From Acidobacteriota bacterium (GTDB taxonomy: Bacteria; Acidobacteriota; Terriglobia; Terriglobales; Acidobacteriaceae): DNA of 64,000 bases. This document shows, piece by piece, positions 36,474 through 44,986 of this stretch (the stretch's first letter is position 1; every line of letters starts with the position of its first letter). Position numbers and translations under genes: made by a program. The notes beneath the pieces are model-generated. The model searched no databases. It was not told where the DNA came from and was given only the letters and a program-made list of their open reading frames with translations. The stretch is taken from positions 1 through 64,000 of the forward strand of contig JAJYVU010000004.1 in assembly GCA_021791875.1 (NCBI GenBank). The letters run 5' to 3'.

Positions 36474-37304
36474 ATGCCCGCACCCACCCGCCATCCCACG
36501 CTCGCCCGCGCCTTTGGCGGCAAATGGGCCCTCGTCACCGGAGCCAGCGCTGGCCTCGGCGAACAGATCGCCCTTGACCTCGCCGCATCCGGCGCAAACC
36601 TCGTCCTCACCGCCCGCCGCGCCGACCGCCTCGAAGCCCTCGCCGACGATATCCACAGCCAATACTCCGTCGAAACTCGCGTCATCCCCGCCGATCTCTC
36701 CCTGCCAGAAACCCCGCAGCAGCTCTACGACGCCACCGAAGCCGCCGGCCTTCCCATCGACATCCTCATCAACAACGCAGGCTTCGGCTTCCTCGGCAAG
36801 TTCCAGACCGGAACCCCCGAATGGGACCGCCAGATGGTCACCGTCAACTGTGCCGCCGTCGTCCACCTCACCCATCTCTTCCTGCCCCGCATGATCGAGC
36901 GCCGCCGCGGATTCATCATGATGCTCGCCTCTGCCGCATCCTTCCAGCCCATCCCCTACATGTCCACTTACGCCGCCACCAAGGCCTTTGACCGTTTCCT
37001 CGGCGAAGCCCTCGACGCCGAAGTCCGCCAGTACGGCATCCGCGTCAGCTCCCTCTGCCCCGGCCCCACCGAATCCGAATTCGGTCAGGTCGCCGGCATG
37101 AACTCCAGCGCCTTCCGCCGCGTCCAGCCCGCCCAACCCGTTGTCCGCTGCGGCCTCCTCGACCTCGCCGGCGGAAAACCCACCTCCTACCCACCCGGCT
37201 CCGGAGCCTTTTTCTTCTTCCTCGAGCGCTTCCTGCCCCGCACCCTCGTCACCCGCGTCCTCGAACGCGGCCTCCGCTCCGCCATCCCCAATCGCCCCGA
37301 ATAG
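36474..37304 (+). CDS. Short-chain dehydrogenase/reductase
   Basis: 276 residues. Cofactor motif TGASAGLG (about 22-29), ILINNAG, catalytic Ser in SAASFQP and YAATK (Tyr/Lys) are intact, giving a classical NAD(P)-dependent SDR. Arg residues after the second strand (TARRADR) favour NADP. The C-terminal extension with GSGAFFFFLERFLPRTLVTRVL could attach to the membrane, as in the DltE/YqjQ-like ketoreductase group. Substrate unknown. It lies 89 bases after the phosphatidyltransferase gene on the same strand, possibly the same transcript. Confidence 0.9.
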   Translation: MPAPTRHPTLARAFGGKWALVTGASAGLGEQIALDLAASGANLVLTARRADRLEALADDIHSQYSVETRVIPADLSLPETPQQLYDATEAAGLPIDILINNAGFGFLGKFQTGTPEWDRQMVTVNCAAVVHLTHLFLPRMIERRRGFIMMLASAASFQPIPYMSTYAATKAFDRFLGEALDAEVRQYGIRVSSLCPGPTESEFGQVAGMNSSAFRRVQPAQPVVRCGLLDLAGGKPTSYPPGSGAFFFFLERFLPRTLVTRVLERGLRSAIPNRPE

Positions 37305-37954
37305 AGGGAATTTGCTGTAGGCGCATCTCGCAGCCATAAATCCATCCAAGGCTTCTCCATCCGGCAAAGCCGCACCTGCACAGCCTCGACAGGACACAGC
37401 AACTGTAACTTCCCTCTAACTTCCCCTGTCGATAGCCTGCTCGCAGGACTTATCAAAACCCCTCATTCGCTGTTACCTGACTGTAAGTAAAAAGACTGCG
37501 TTCACTTGTGACGATTCAAGCGCAGTAGCTCACTCTCAGCGAGAAATCAACACTTCCACGCGATGAAAGAAACCCATCATCCAATCAAAAATCCCTCTCT
37601 CGCTTCTTCTCTCAGGGGCTTCGGTGTTACAACAGGCAAACCCTCCGCATCCGCTCTAGACGGGGTTCCCACATATCATCTGTGCCCCGCATCCTGGCAA
37701 ATTCGTACCCCTCGAAGCGCCTCCACCCCTGTGCGCACCCCATCTGAGTCAACCTCAGCGCACGGTTACTAGCAAGGATTACTTCGGAGTGCACTCCAAA
37801 ATTAATTCCTTGACTTGTGCCTGCGCCCGGAATACCTTTGCTGACAATTCACGCCTGCCCACATGACCGCTCTGGAGCAGGCGTATTTGTCAGGCCGAAA
37901 CGCTTCGAACGCAAATCTTGTCTCGCCAAATATCAAGTAATGAGGAAATTTTGT
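37305..37954. other. 650-base region upstream of the exported HExxE protein
   Basis: No convincing gene; a 69-codon frame at 37563-37772 has no supporting feature. A 12-bp perfect palindrome GGAGTGCACTCC (37786-37797) followed by the A/T-rich AAATTAATT suggests an operator next to a promoter. The coding frame of the downstream gene is open back to 37817 but becomes conserved-looking only at its signal peptide. Confidence 0.45.
37786..37797. promoter_or_regulatory. 12-bp palindrome, candidate operator
   Basis: GGAGTGCACTCC is self-complementary; outer bases TT and AA continue the symmetry after one mismatch. It is 158 bases before the chosen start of the exported protein. The regulator is unknown. 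Confidence 0.4.
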
Positions 37955-38992
37955 ATGAGCAATAAAGGGTTTTCTCCTCGGTTCGCCGTGTCCCTTCTCG
38001 CATGCTGTATCGCCGGCACATTCTGCACCTTCCAGGCGCAGGCGCAATCATCAAACGCCAACGCAGCAGCCGGAGGTCTTCGCTACCTCACACCCGGCCA
38101 GCCACCGGTCATGATTCACCCAACTGTCGGCGCCTCTGAGGCTGCCCGCGAGGCCAAGGGCTCTCACGGTGGTCACGGCGGTGGTGGCGGCGGTTCCACC
38201 AGCGTCAACCTCTATTACCACGGCGGCGTAGGCGGCATCGGTGTGGAAACCGCTCCCGTGGTTTACGTCGTCTTTTGGGGCTCCCAGTGGAACAATAATG
38301 ACCCCAGCGGCGAAGCCACCATCGTCGAAAACTTCCTCAAATCAGTGGGCGGAAGCACCTGGTCCGCTGACAATACCCAGTACTGCCAGGGCGTAGCCAG
38401 CGGCACCTACTTCTGCAACGGAACAGGTCAGGCCGCGGGCAACAACATAGTCTACGGTGGCGCGTGGTACGACAATGCCTCCGCCGCGCCCAGCCGGCCC
38501 TCCCAGTCGCAGCTCGCGGCGGAGGCCGTCCGCGCCGAAGCCTTCTTTGCAAGTCTCGGCTCCATCAACACACAGACGGCCCAGTTCGTCGTCGCGACTG
38601 CCCACGGAGACAATCCTCAGGGCTTCGGCACACAATACTGCGCATGGCATAGCTACACCAGTTCCACTGCCGGCAACATTGCCTACACCAACCTGCCCTA
38701 CATCACGGACGCCGGCACAAGCTGCGGCGCCAACTTCAACGGTCTCGGAGCCAACGCCGGCATCACCATCGTCGAAGGTCACGAGATGTCTGAAACCATT
38801 ACCGACCAGTTCCCCAGCGGGGGCTGGCTCGACTCCAGCGGCTATGAAACCGGCGACAAGTGCGCCTGGATCTCCTCCGGCCAGGGCGCTTCGGCGGACG
38901 TCACCTTCCCCGATGGCCAGACCTTCCCCGTCCAGTCCCTCTGGAGCAACGCCTTCAACAACAATGCTGGCGGCTGCGTCATCAAATATTAG
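37955..38992 (+). CDS. Exported HExxE protein, EXORDIUM/PHI-1-like
   Basis: 345 residues from ATG 37955, which has GAGGAAA 6-7 bases upstream. A signal peptide (cleavage near QAQA) is followed by a Gly/His-rich linker (about 66-80) and a domain of about 260 residues. VETAPVVYVVFWGSQWN, FVVATAHGD, CAWHSY and especially VEGHEMSETITDQ with a later SGYETGDKCAW match the pattern of EXORDIUM/phosphate-induced protein 1 family members, in which an HExxE-like helix and a downstream Glu resemble a zincin active site. Catalytic activity is unproven for the family. A strong terminator follows. Confidence 0.68.
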   Translation: MSNKGFSPRFAVSLLACCIAGTFCTFQAQAQSSNANAAAGGLRYLTPGQPPVMIHPTVGASEAAREAKGSHGGHGGGGGGSTSVNLYYHGGVGGIGVETAPVVYVVFWGSQWNNNDPSGEATIVENFLKSVGGSTWSADNTQYCQGVASGTYFCNGTGQAAGNNIVYGGAWYDNASAAPSRPSQSQLAAEAVRAEAFFASLGSINTQTAQFVVATAHGDNPQGFGTQYCAWHSYTSSTAGNIAYTNLPYITDAGTSCGANFNGLGANAGITIVEGHEMSETITDQFPSGGWLDSSGYETGDKCAWISSGQGASADVTFPDGQTFPVQSLWSNAFNNNAGGCVIKY

Positions 38993-39033
38993 CCTTCATC
39001 ACCGCTGACTCTCCGTCAGCGTCCAACTCTCGA

Positions 39034-39064
39034 AGAGCGGCCACCCGGCCGCTCTTTCTGTTTT
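39034..39064 (+). terminator. Intrinsic terminator
   Basis: Perfect 9-bp stem AGAGCGGCC/GGCCGCTCT (39034-39042 and 39047-39055), loop ACCC, then TTCTGTTTT, about 40 bases after the HExxE gene. Confidence 0.9.
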
Positions 39065-39238
39065 CGTTCCTCCGTCCTGCCGAGTACGCCGTGCTGAATC
39101 CCCTGCCTCTATGTCGAAGCCTGAAAGCAGCCGCTCCCCGTGCGCGGAGCTCGATCGCAACGCTGTGACGCATCTCACGGCTATCCGCCTGCTACCTATT
39201 CCAACCTTTCCTGTATGGCGGTACCGGCGGAGGACATC

Positions 39239-39454
39239 ATGGCGGAAAAAACGGAACCTGCGCAGGCAGCACCCAAAGGATCTACCCCTGCGTCCAGAAT
39301 CAGAATCGAGAATCACACCTTTGTCGGCTCCTTCTGGTGCGCCGCATGGCTGTTCACCATCGGATACCTGCACCTGAGCTTTTGGAAGGGCTTCTTTGCG
39401 ATCCTCTTGTGGCCTTATTACATCGGCCAGCATGTCAGCGCAATCCTGCATTAG
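39239..39454 (+). CDS. Small two-helix membrane protein
   Basis: 71 residues from ATG 39239, preceded by GGAGG at 5 bases; an upstream ATG at 39215 is also in frame. A Lys/Ala/Pro-rich soluble head (1-24) is followed by two closely spaced hydrophobic helices (about 30-47 and 50-66). Unknown function. The TAG stop codon (39452-39454) includes the first bases of MITE-like copy 2, so the element may have created or replaced the original C-terminus. Confidence 0.6.
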   Translation: MAEKTEPAQAAPKGSTPASRIRIENHTFVGSFWCAAWLFTIGYLHLSFWKGFFAILLWPYYIGQHVSAILH

Positions 39455-39567
39455 AGCACTTCCCCTATCGGTATCGTCCGAAGCAAGAATCTCAACGCAG
39501 CTTTTCCGGTAAGAAATGCTAGGCTTGGTGGAATTCAGAAAGTTCACAGGAATTGGGGAAATAGTCT
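39453..39567. repeat. MITE-like repeat, copy 2 (115 bp)
   Basis: Same length as copy 1 at 23145-23259 and colinear without gaps (96 of 115 bases). Its right end has drifted (AGTCT in place of GCTCT), so the terminal repeats no longer pair perfectly. The central block GAATTCAGAAAGTTCACAGG is identical in both. Confidence 0.85.
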
Positions 39568-39819
39568 AGTCCACCTTTTAGATTCAATAAGATCCCCACA
39601 AAAACACCGTGGGTTTACCAGTGAATAACGGGTACCCGATTCAATAAAATCAACCACTTCTCCGCAAAAACGAGGGGAGTCGTCAAACCTTTCAAAATCC
39701 GCTCCGGCAACGAAAATTTGCGCGTAACCCTCTGAAAACACGCGAAGTGTTACTTCGTTGCGGCGAAGCTGCGCATTCCTGGACAGCGCGTCCCCGCGCG
39801 GCCAGCCCTGGGTTGCTTC

Positions 39820-40743
39820 TCAGCTGACCCGCTGACTGGCCGACTCACTGACCGCCCGGATATGTCCTGGACCCGTTCGGCAGCACCCGCCCACCGCCTG
39901 CGCGCCTGTCGCATACCACCCCCGGGCCATCGCCCCAAAGCGCGCCTCCTCGGCCGCCGGCTCACCGCGTCCGTGCCAGCTCCGGGTCGCAGCGTCCCAT
40001 GTCTCGCCCGAGTTGGGATAAACGACCACCGGCTTTTTCGTCCCCGCGCGCGCTTCGCCGATCAATACCTTTATATAGTCTGGCCGCGTGCAGTTGATCC
40101 CCACTCCCAGCACCTGCTCTGCTCCGTCGACCATCCGCGCGCACTCTCGCAACAGCTCGCCGTGAGCCACATGCAGCTCATCCCGGCAGGTGAACGAAAC
40201 CCATCCCGCCGCACCCGGTGTCTCAGCCAGCGCCACCACAATCGCCTGAGCCTCTTCGAGCGACGGAACCGTCTCCACAGCCACCAAATCAGCTGCCGTT
40301 TCCGCCGCCATCGCCAGCCGCTCCCGGTGGAAGCTCACCAGTTCCTCAAACCCAACCCCATACCGCCCGTGAAACTCGGCGCCGTTGTGCAGCGCCGCCC
40401 CGAACGGTCCCAGCGAAACCGCAACCCAGACCCTCCGCCCGTCCTCGCGCGCATACTCGCGCCGCGCCTCCTCGGCCAGCTCAACGGACTGACGCATCGC
40501 CCGCGCCCAGTCCTCGCGCCCAAGTTCCCGATAACCCAGCGCCGAAATCTGGTAGCTCGCCGTCTCGATGCAATCCGCCCCGGCGCGCAAATAGTCCAGG
40601 TGAACTGCGACAATCTCCTCTGGAGCCTCATCCAGCACGTGGGCCGACCACAGCGGCCCGCTCAGGTCGAACCCGCGCCGCTCCAGTTCCGTCGCCATGC
40701 CGCCATCCAGCACTCGAATGCCGGCAAACTCACTCGCGGTCAT
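39820..40743 (-). CDS. mmuM: Homocysteine S-methyltransferase
   Basis: 307 residues from ATG 40743 (an in-frame GTG lies three codons earlier). A zinc-dependent TIM barrel that methylates homocysteine to methionine using S-methylmethionine or SAM. Zinc ligands are visible: the Cys in GVGINCTRP and the adjacent pair in AVGGCCRTGP. The N-terminal LDGGMATELERRG and the ETASYQIS segments are typical. Length matches MmuM, not the large MetH/BHMT forms. No SAM riboswitch is seen upstream. It is divergent from the tRNA-Pro gene. Confidence 0.92.
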   Translation of the reverse strand: MTASEFAGIRVLDGGMATELERRGFDLSGPLWSAHVLDEAPEEIVAVHLDYLRAGADCIETASYQISALGYRELGREDWARAMRQSVELAEEARREYAREDGRRVWVAVSLGPFGAALHNGAEFHGRYGVGFEELVSFHRERLAMAAETAADLVAVETVPSLEEAQAIVVALAETPGAAGWVSFTCRDELHVAHGELLRECARMVDGAEQVLGVGINCTRPDYIKVLIGEARAGTKKPVVVYPNSGETWDAATRSWHGRGEPAAEEARFGAMARGWYATGAQAVGGCCRTGPGHIRAVSESASQRVS

Positions 40744-40869
40744 CGTTCTCACTCACCCAGTCTCGCTCGCAACCACGAGCCCCGCAACCGCGCCCGCGTC
40801 ATCGCGATTCCCACCGCCGCAACCGCGCATGGGATCGGCGCTCGCAGCCCTCTGCCAAGCCCCACTTTC

Positions 40870-40878
40870 TGCTACACT
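40870..40878 (+). promoter_or_regulatory. Extended -10 element before tRNA-Pro
   Basis: TGC-TACACT, about 72 bases before the tRNA 5' end, has the same TGCTANNNT shape as elements before other genes in the window. No -35 is evident. Confidence 0.4.
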
Positions 40879-40950
40879 AACCAAAGCCTGCCACACACCG
40901 CGGACGCGATCACCAGGACACCCCGCCGGCAGGTCCACCGCAACACCAAT

Positions 40951-41027
<77 letters not shown>

Positions 41028-41152
41028 TTGTCCTTGGAATATGGGCCGTATGGCTGCTTTTGAAGCCGAGGCCTAAGGCGCGTAGTCCATTCGCAACTGA
41101 ATTCCTTCTCTTTTGTGCTTGGTTCACGCCAGGCAGGCACTCCAGCGCGCGA

Positions 41153-42145
41153 TCAACGAGCAACGTTGCTCGGAGCACTCGCGGCTCCCACCGGCTCCGG
41201 TTCCGCCTGCTGCCGTGACCCAAATGCTGGGACCAGCCATTTCCGGTACGTCTGAAGATTTCCACGCACCGCCTCAAAATACAACCGGCGCATCTCGCCC
41301 GTGACTGCTCCGATGACCCCGTCTTTCACCGGCCGGTGATCCACACGCACCACCGGTGAAATGCCCACGGCAGTCCCCGTCAGGAACAGTTCATCGCAAA
41401 TGTACAGTTCACTGCGGTCGATCGCCCGCTCTGCAACCGCCAGCCCCATCTCGTGCTGCGCCAGCTCCATCACCGAATCCCGCGTGATTCCCTCCAGCAC
41501 ATTTTCTGTAACCGATGGTGTGACGAGTTTGCCCCTGCGCATCATGAATATGTTGCAGGTTGCACCTTCAGAGACCTGCCCGTTTTCATTCAGAAACAAG
41601 GCCTCATCGTATCCCGCGCGCCGCGCGTCGTCGGTGGCCAATGCGCTGTTCACATAGGCGCCGCAGATCTTGCCCCGCGCCGGAATCGAATTGTCTTCGA
41701 GCCGCCGCCAGGAGCTGACTCCTACGTGCAGCCCTTTGTCCGGCAGGTATTGGCCGAAGGGCAGCGCCACCACTGCAAAGGCATCCTGGTCGTCGGTGGC
41801 TACGCCCACGCGCTCCGCGGATTTGTATGCAAGCGGCCGGACGTAGATGTCGGTGCGAAGCGAATTCCTCCGCACCAGCTCAGCCGTGATCTCGCACAAC
41901 TGCTCCGCCGATGCGGGCACGTCGATGCGCAGAATCCCGCAGTTCTGCTTCCAGCGCTGGTAGTGTTCGACTGGCCTCACCAGAAAGAGCTGCTGTTCCG
42001 TGTCATTCCAATACCCTCGGATCCCCTCAAAAACGCCCGTCCCGTAATGCAGCGCGTGGGTCAGGATCCCGACCTGAGCTTCGCGCAGCGGTACGTACTC
42101 TCCACCGAAATACACAATCAGATTCGGATCAGCCTCAGCCTTCAT
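41153..42145 (-). CDS. ilvE: Branched-chain amino-acid aminotransferase
   Basis: 330-residue class IV PLP enzyme interconverting valine, leucine and isoleucine with their 2-oxo acids. HYGTGVFEGIRGYW near the N-terminus, YVRPLAYKS, Lys159 in RGKICGAYVNS (PLP Schiff base) and the GQVSEGATCNIF loop are intact. AAGGAGGTG 5 bases before ATG 42145 fixes the start. Its first codons overlap the 3' end of the oxidoreductase beta-gamma gene by 11 bases, so the two are translationally coupled. It is the last gene of the five-gene leftward operon and would supply 2-oxoisovalerate to the oxidoreductase, or use it in the reverse, biosynthetic direction. Confidence 0.95.
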   Translation of the reverse strand: MKAEADPNLIVYFGGEYVPLREAQVGILTHALHYGTGVFEGIRGYWNDTEQQLFLVRPVEHYQRWKQNCGILRIDVPASAEQLCEITAELVRRNSLRTDIYVRPLAYKSAERVGVATDDQDAFAVVALPFGQYLPDKGLHVGVSSWRRLEDNSIPARGKICGAYVNSALATDDARRAGYDEALFLNENGQVSEGATCNIFMMRRGKLVTPSVTENVLEGITRDSVMELAQHEMGLAVAERAIDRSELYICDELFLTGTAVGISPVVRVDHRPVKDGVIGAVTGEMRRLYFEAVRGNLQTYRKWLVPAFGSRQQAEPEPVGAASAPSNVAR

Positions 42146-43607
42146 GACACACCTCCTTGAGCGACTCCCGCAGAAGCTCACGCCCCTGCGCAAGCGCCCG
42201 TTTATCCAGTTCCAGCCACTTCGCGTTCTTCACCATCCGCCCCAGCGCCTTGTCGATGGTCTCCTGCGATAGCGCGCCGGTGCACTCCAGCAGAGCGCCT
42301 AACATCACCATGTTCCCGGCCCGCCGGTCACCCAGTTGATTCGCAATTTGCATAAATGGCCGCGCCAGCACCTGGAGATCGGAGCGATCGCAGCCCTCCG
42401 GCATCGCATCGCCGTTGTACAGCACCCATCCGCCCGGACGCACGCTCTCGTAGAACTTATGCAACGACGGCTCATTCATCGCCACCAGCACATCCGGACG
42501 CACGACCAGCGGCGAGTCGATCGCCTCGTCCGATAACCGCACATGGCAGTTCGAGGTGCCGGAACGCATCTCGGGCCCGTACGATGGCAGCCAGGAAACC
42601 TCCAACCCGGCATCGAGCCCCGCTTCAGCCAGCACTTCACCCAGCAGCAGCACGCCCTGCCCGCCGAAACCGGCAACGCGCACCTGCAGGTTCGTGGTCT
42701 TTGGCCTGACAAAAGGAGCCGCATGTGATTCCGCTGGCCCTTCATGCTCAATTCCAAGAAGCTGCGGGATCTCACTCGTGCTCACTGCGGCTTCCGGCAT
42801 CTTTCGCGGCTGCGCTTCCTTGGTGCGGTCGCGAATCACGCCCAGCGGAAAGGTCTTCTCCATCACGTCGCGCACCCAGTGCTGCGCGTCCACTGCCGAC
42901 ATCTTCCAGATCGTCGGACACGGCGACAGAATTTCGACCAGTGAAAAGCCCAGGCCGCGCACCTGATTTTCCAGCGCCTTGCGTACCGCTCGATACGCCT
43001 GTGCAATCTGCTTGTTATCGCCCAGACCCGCGCGCTCGATGTACACGGGGGCTTCCAGCGCGCCCAGCAATTCGCTCACATGCAGCGGATAACCCTCATT
43101 CTCTGCTTTCCGCCCGCCGGGAGTGGTCGTGCTCCACTGCCCCAGCAGTGTGGTCGGAGCGACTTGCCCGCCCGTCATGCTGTAGATGGCGTTGTTGACA
43201 AAAATAACGCTGATGTTTTCTCCGCGATTCGCCGCGTGAAGAATCTCCGCCGAGCCAATCGCCGACAAATCTCCGTCGCCCTGGTAACTCACCACGATGC
43301 TGCCCGGCCGGCTGCGCTTCACCGCCGTCCCCACGGCAGGCGCGCGTCCATGCGCCGCCTGAACGTTGCCCACGTCGAAGTAGTAGTAGGCGAACACCGA
43401 GCAGCCCACTGGGCTGATCAGTATGGTGCGGTTCTGGATGCCCAGCTCATCGATCGCGCGCGCCACCATCTTGTGAATGATGCCGTGCCCGCAGCCCGGA
43501 CAATAGTGCGTCTGGTGCTGAAGCTCGTCCTTCCGATCAAAGTTCGCGTAGAACGTCTTTGACCGCGACTGCGCCAACTCGTATTGCATTTCCACTTCGT
43601 CAGACAT
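42135..43607 (-). CDS. vorB: 2-oxoacid:ferredoxin oxidoreductase, fused beta (TPP) and gamma subunits
   Basis: 490 residues. The beta part (1-270) binds thiamine diphosphate: YCPGCGHG (35-42), the GDGD motif at 110-113 and [11 protein letters not shown] at 138-147. The gamma part (about 306-490) has GFGGQG (313-318), where acyl-CoA chemistry takes place in POR/VOR/KOR enzymes. In Thermococcus VOR these are separate proteins; fusion is known in some bacteria. ATG 43607 overlaps the alpha stop by 8 bases. With the alpha and delta subunits it converts a branched 2-oxo acid plus CoA into acyl-CoA, CO2 and reduced ferredoxin. The VOR assignment rests on the ilvE neighbour; KOR or IOR activity is possible. 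Confidence 0.9.
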   Translation of the reverse strand: MSDEVEMQYELAQSRSKTFYANFDRKDELQHQTHYCPGCGHGIIHKMVARAIDELGIQNRTILISPVGCSVFAYYYFDVGNVQAAHGRAPAVGTAVKRSRPGSIVVSYQGDGDLSAIGSAEILHAANRGENISVIFVNNAIYSMTGGQVAPTTLLGQWSTTTPGGRKAENEGYPLHVSELLGALEAPVYIERAGLGDNKQIAQAYRAVRKALENQVRGLGFSLVEILSPCPTIWKMSAVDAQHWVRDVMEKTFPLGVIRDRTKEAQPRKMPEAAVSTSEIPQLLGIEHEGPAESHAAPFVRPKTTNLQVRVAGFGGQGVLLLGEVLAEAGLDAGLEVSWLPSYGPEMRSGTSNCHVRLSDEAIDSPLVVRPDVLVAMNEPSLHKFYESVRPGGWVLYNGDAMPEGCDRSDLQVLARPFMQIANQLGDRRAGNMVMLGALLECTGALSQETIDKALGRMVKNAKWLELDKRALAQGRELLRESLKEVCHEG

Positions 43608-44679
43608 GGGCCACCTGCTCGCTTTCCGCGCAGCATCGCGCTTGGGCCTGCACAAAGGCCAGAACCTCCTCATGCGACGGAACGTTCCCGCCTACTCGGC
43701 TCAGGAACTCCACCGGCCGCGCACCATTCAGCGCCAGCCGCACATCTTCCAGCAGTTGGCCGTTGCTCATCTCCACCACAATGAAAACCTTCGCCCGCTT
43801 CGCGGCTTTCTTGAAATGGAGCGTCGGAAATGGAAACAGTGTGATGGGCCGCAGCACGCCAACACGCAACCCCTCCGCGCGCGCTTCCGCAGCCACGGCT
43901 TTCAGAATGCGGGCCACGATCCCGTAACCGACCAGCACCACATCTGCGTCTTCCATGTACAGCTCTTCAGCGCGAGTCTCGCGCTGACGGGCGATTTCGT
44001 ACTTGGCCTCCAGCTGCCGCACGTGGGCCTCCAGCTCGTCGCTGTTCAGATAAATTGAGCTGATGAGATTCCCGCGTGTCTCTTCCGTCCCGGCCACCGC
44101 CCACTTGGGAAGCCTCGGCCCGACTGCCGCTTGCGGAAACTCGACCGGCTCCATCATCTGCCCGATGAATCCGTCGGTCATCAGCACCACCGGATTCCGA
44201 TAGCGGTCGGCGAGCTCAAAAGCCAGCGCCGTCAGGTCGGCCATTTCCTGCACTGAATGCGGCGCCAGCACCAGCGTGCGGTAGTTGCCATGGCCGCCGC
44301 CTTTCACCACCTGGTGGTAATCGCTCTGCTCCGACGTAATGTTCCCCAGCCCCGGACCTGCGCGCGTAATGTCGGCCACTACGCAGGGCAGTTCCGCGCC
44401 TGCCATGTAACTGATCCCTTCCTGCATCAGACTGATGCCCGGACCGCTCGACGCCGTCATCACGCGCACACCGGCTGAGGCCGCGCCATACAGCATGTTG
44501 ATCGCCGCCACTTCGCTCTCCGCCTGCAGAAAGGTTCCTCCCACACGCGGCAGATACGCGGCGGCCGCTTCGGTGATTTCGCTCGCGGGCGTGATCGGAT
44601 ACCCATAGAAGCCGCGGCAGCCTGCAAGAACAGCGGCCTTCACGATTGCTTCGTTTCCCTTGATCAATTGCCGGCTCAT
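43600..44679 (-). CDS. vorA: 2-oxoacid:ferredoxin oxidoreductase, alpha subunit
   Basis: 359 residues, typical for PorA/Vor[29 protein letters not shown] is the family N-terminus (cited in part), [17 protein letters not shown] and [14 protein letters not shown] form the TPP pyrimidine site, and a transketolase-C-like domain with GYGIVARI follows. Its ATG overlaps the delta-subunit stop by 4 bases (ATGA), and its own stop overlaps the beta-gamma gene by 8, so the three subunits are made in coupled fashion. Cytoplasmic enzyme, oxygen-sensitive in known relatives. Confidence 0.93.
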   Translation of the reverse strand: MSRQLIKGNEAIVKAAVLAGCRGFYGYPITPASEITEAAAAYLPRVGGTFLQAESEVAAINMLYGAASAGVRVMTASSGPGISLMQEGISYMAGAELPCVVADITRAGPGLGNITSEQSDYHQVVKGGGHGNYRTLVLAPHSVQEMADLTALAFELADRYRNPVVLMTDGFIGQMMEPVEFPQAAVGPRLPKWAVAGTEETRGNLISSIYLNSDELEAHVRQLEAKYEIARQRETRAEELYMEDADVVLVGYGIVARILKAVAAEARAEGLRVGVLRPITLFPFPTLHFKKAAKRAKVFIVVEMSNGQLLEDVRLALNGARPVEFLSRVGGNVPSHEEVLAFVQAQARCCAESEQVAHV

Positions 44680-44960
44680 CGTCCCACTCCCTCACTCATC
44701 TCTGCTTTGGCTGCGCTGCTGCCTGCATGGGCCAGGCGAAGCACGGTAATCGCTCCCGGCTCCGGACACGCCAGGAAGCAGATGCCGCATCCGGTGCAGC
44801 CCGCTCCCACGTAGGTCGCCGTTGGATAACCATAATGATTCAGCTCGTCGCTCAAATGAATCACCTTGGGCGGGCAGGCTTCGACGCAGAGCCCGCAGCC
44901 TTTGCACTCATCCGTGTCGATCCTCAGAGATCCTCGATCTCGTTTTCCCGTGTCCGCCAT
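44676..44960 (-). CDS. vorD: 2-oxoacid:ferredoxin oxidoreductase, delta (2[4Fe-4S] ferredoxin) subunit
   Basis: 94 residues with two full [4Fe-4S] motifs: Cys19/22/25/29 ([12 protein letters not shown]) and Cys55/58/61/65 ([12 protein letters not shown]). It passes electrons from the TPP site to ferredoxin. The Ala/Glu-rich tail (74-94) is unconserved. GGAGG precedes the start, and its stop is coupled to the alpha subunit (ATGA). The CoA-transferase gene lies 26 bases upstream on the same strand. Confidence 0.95.
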   Translation of the reverse strand: MADTGKRDRGSLRIDTDECKGCGLCVEACPPKVIHLSDELNHYGYPTATYVGAGCTGCGICFLACPEPGAITVLRLAHAGSSAAKAEMSEGVGR

Positions 44961-44986
44961 TGTGTCCTCCTTCTGCCCACCGCCGG

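Noticed and set aside
39544-39741. 65-codon leftward frame overlapping MITE-like copy 2
   Set aside because: It runs through the repeat, begins with GTG without a ribosome site, and its apparent internal repeat comes from a short DNA repeat (TTCAATAA(G/A)ATC).
40744-40950. SAM or cobalamin riboswitch upstream of mmuM
   Set aside because: I could not find the conserved stems or the B12 box; the region is simply GC-rich.
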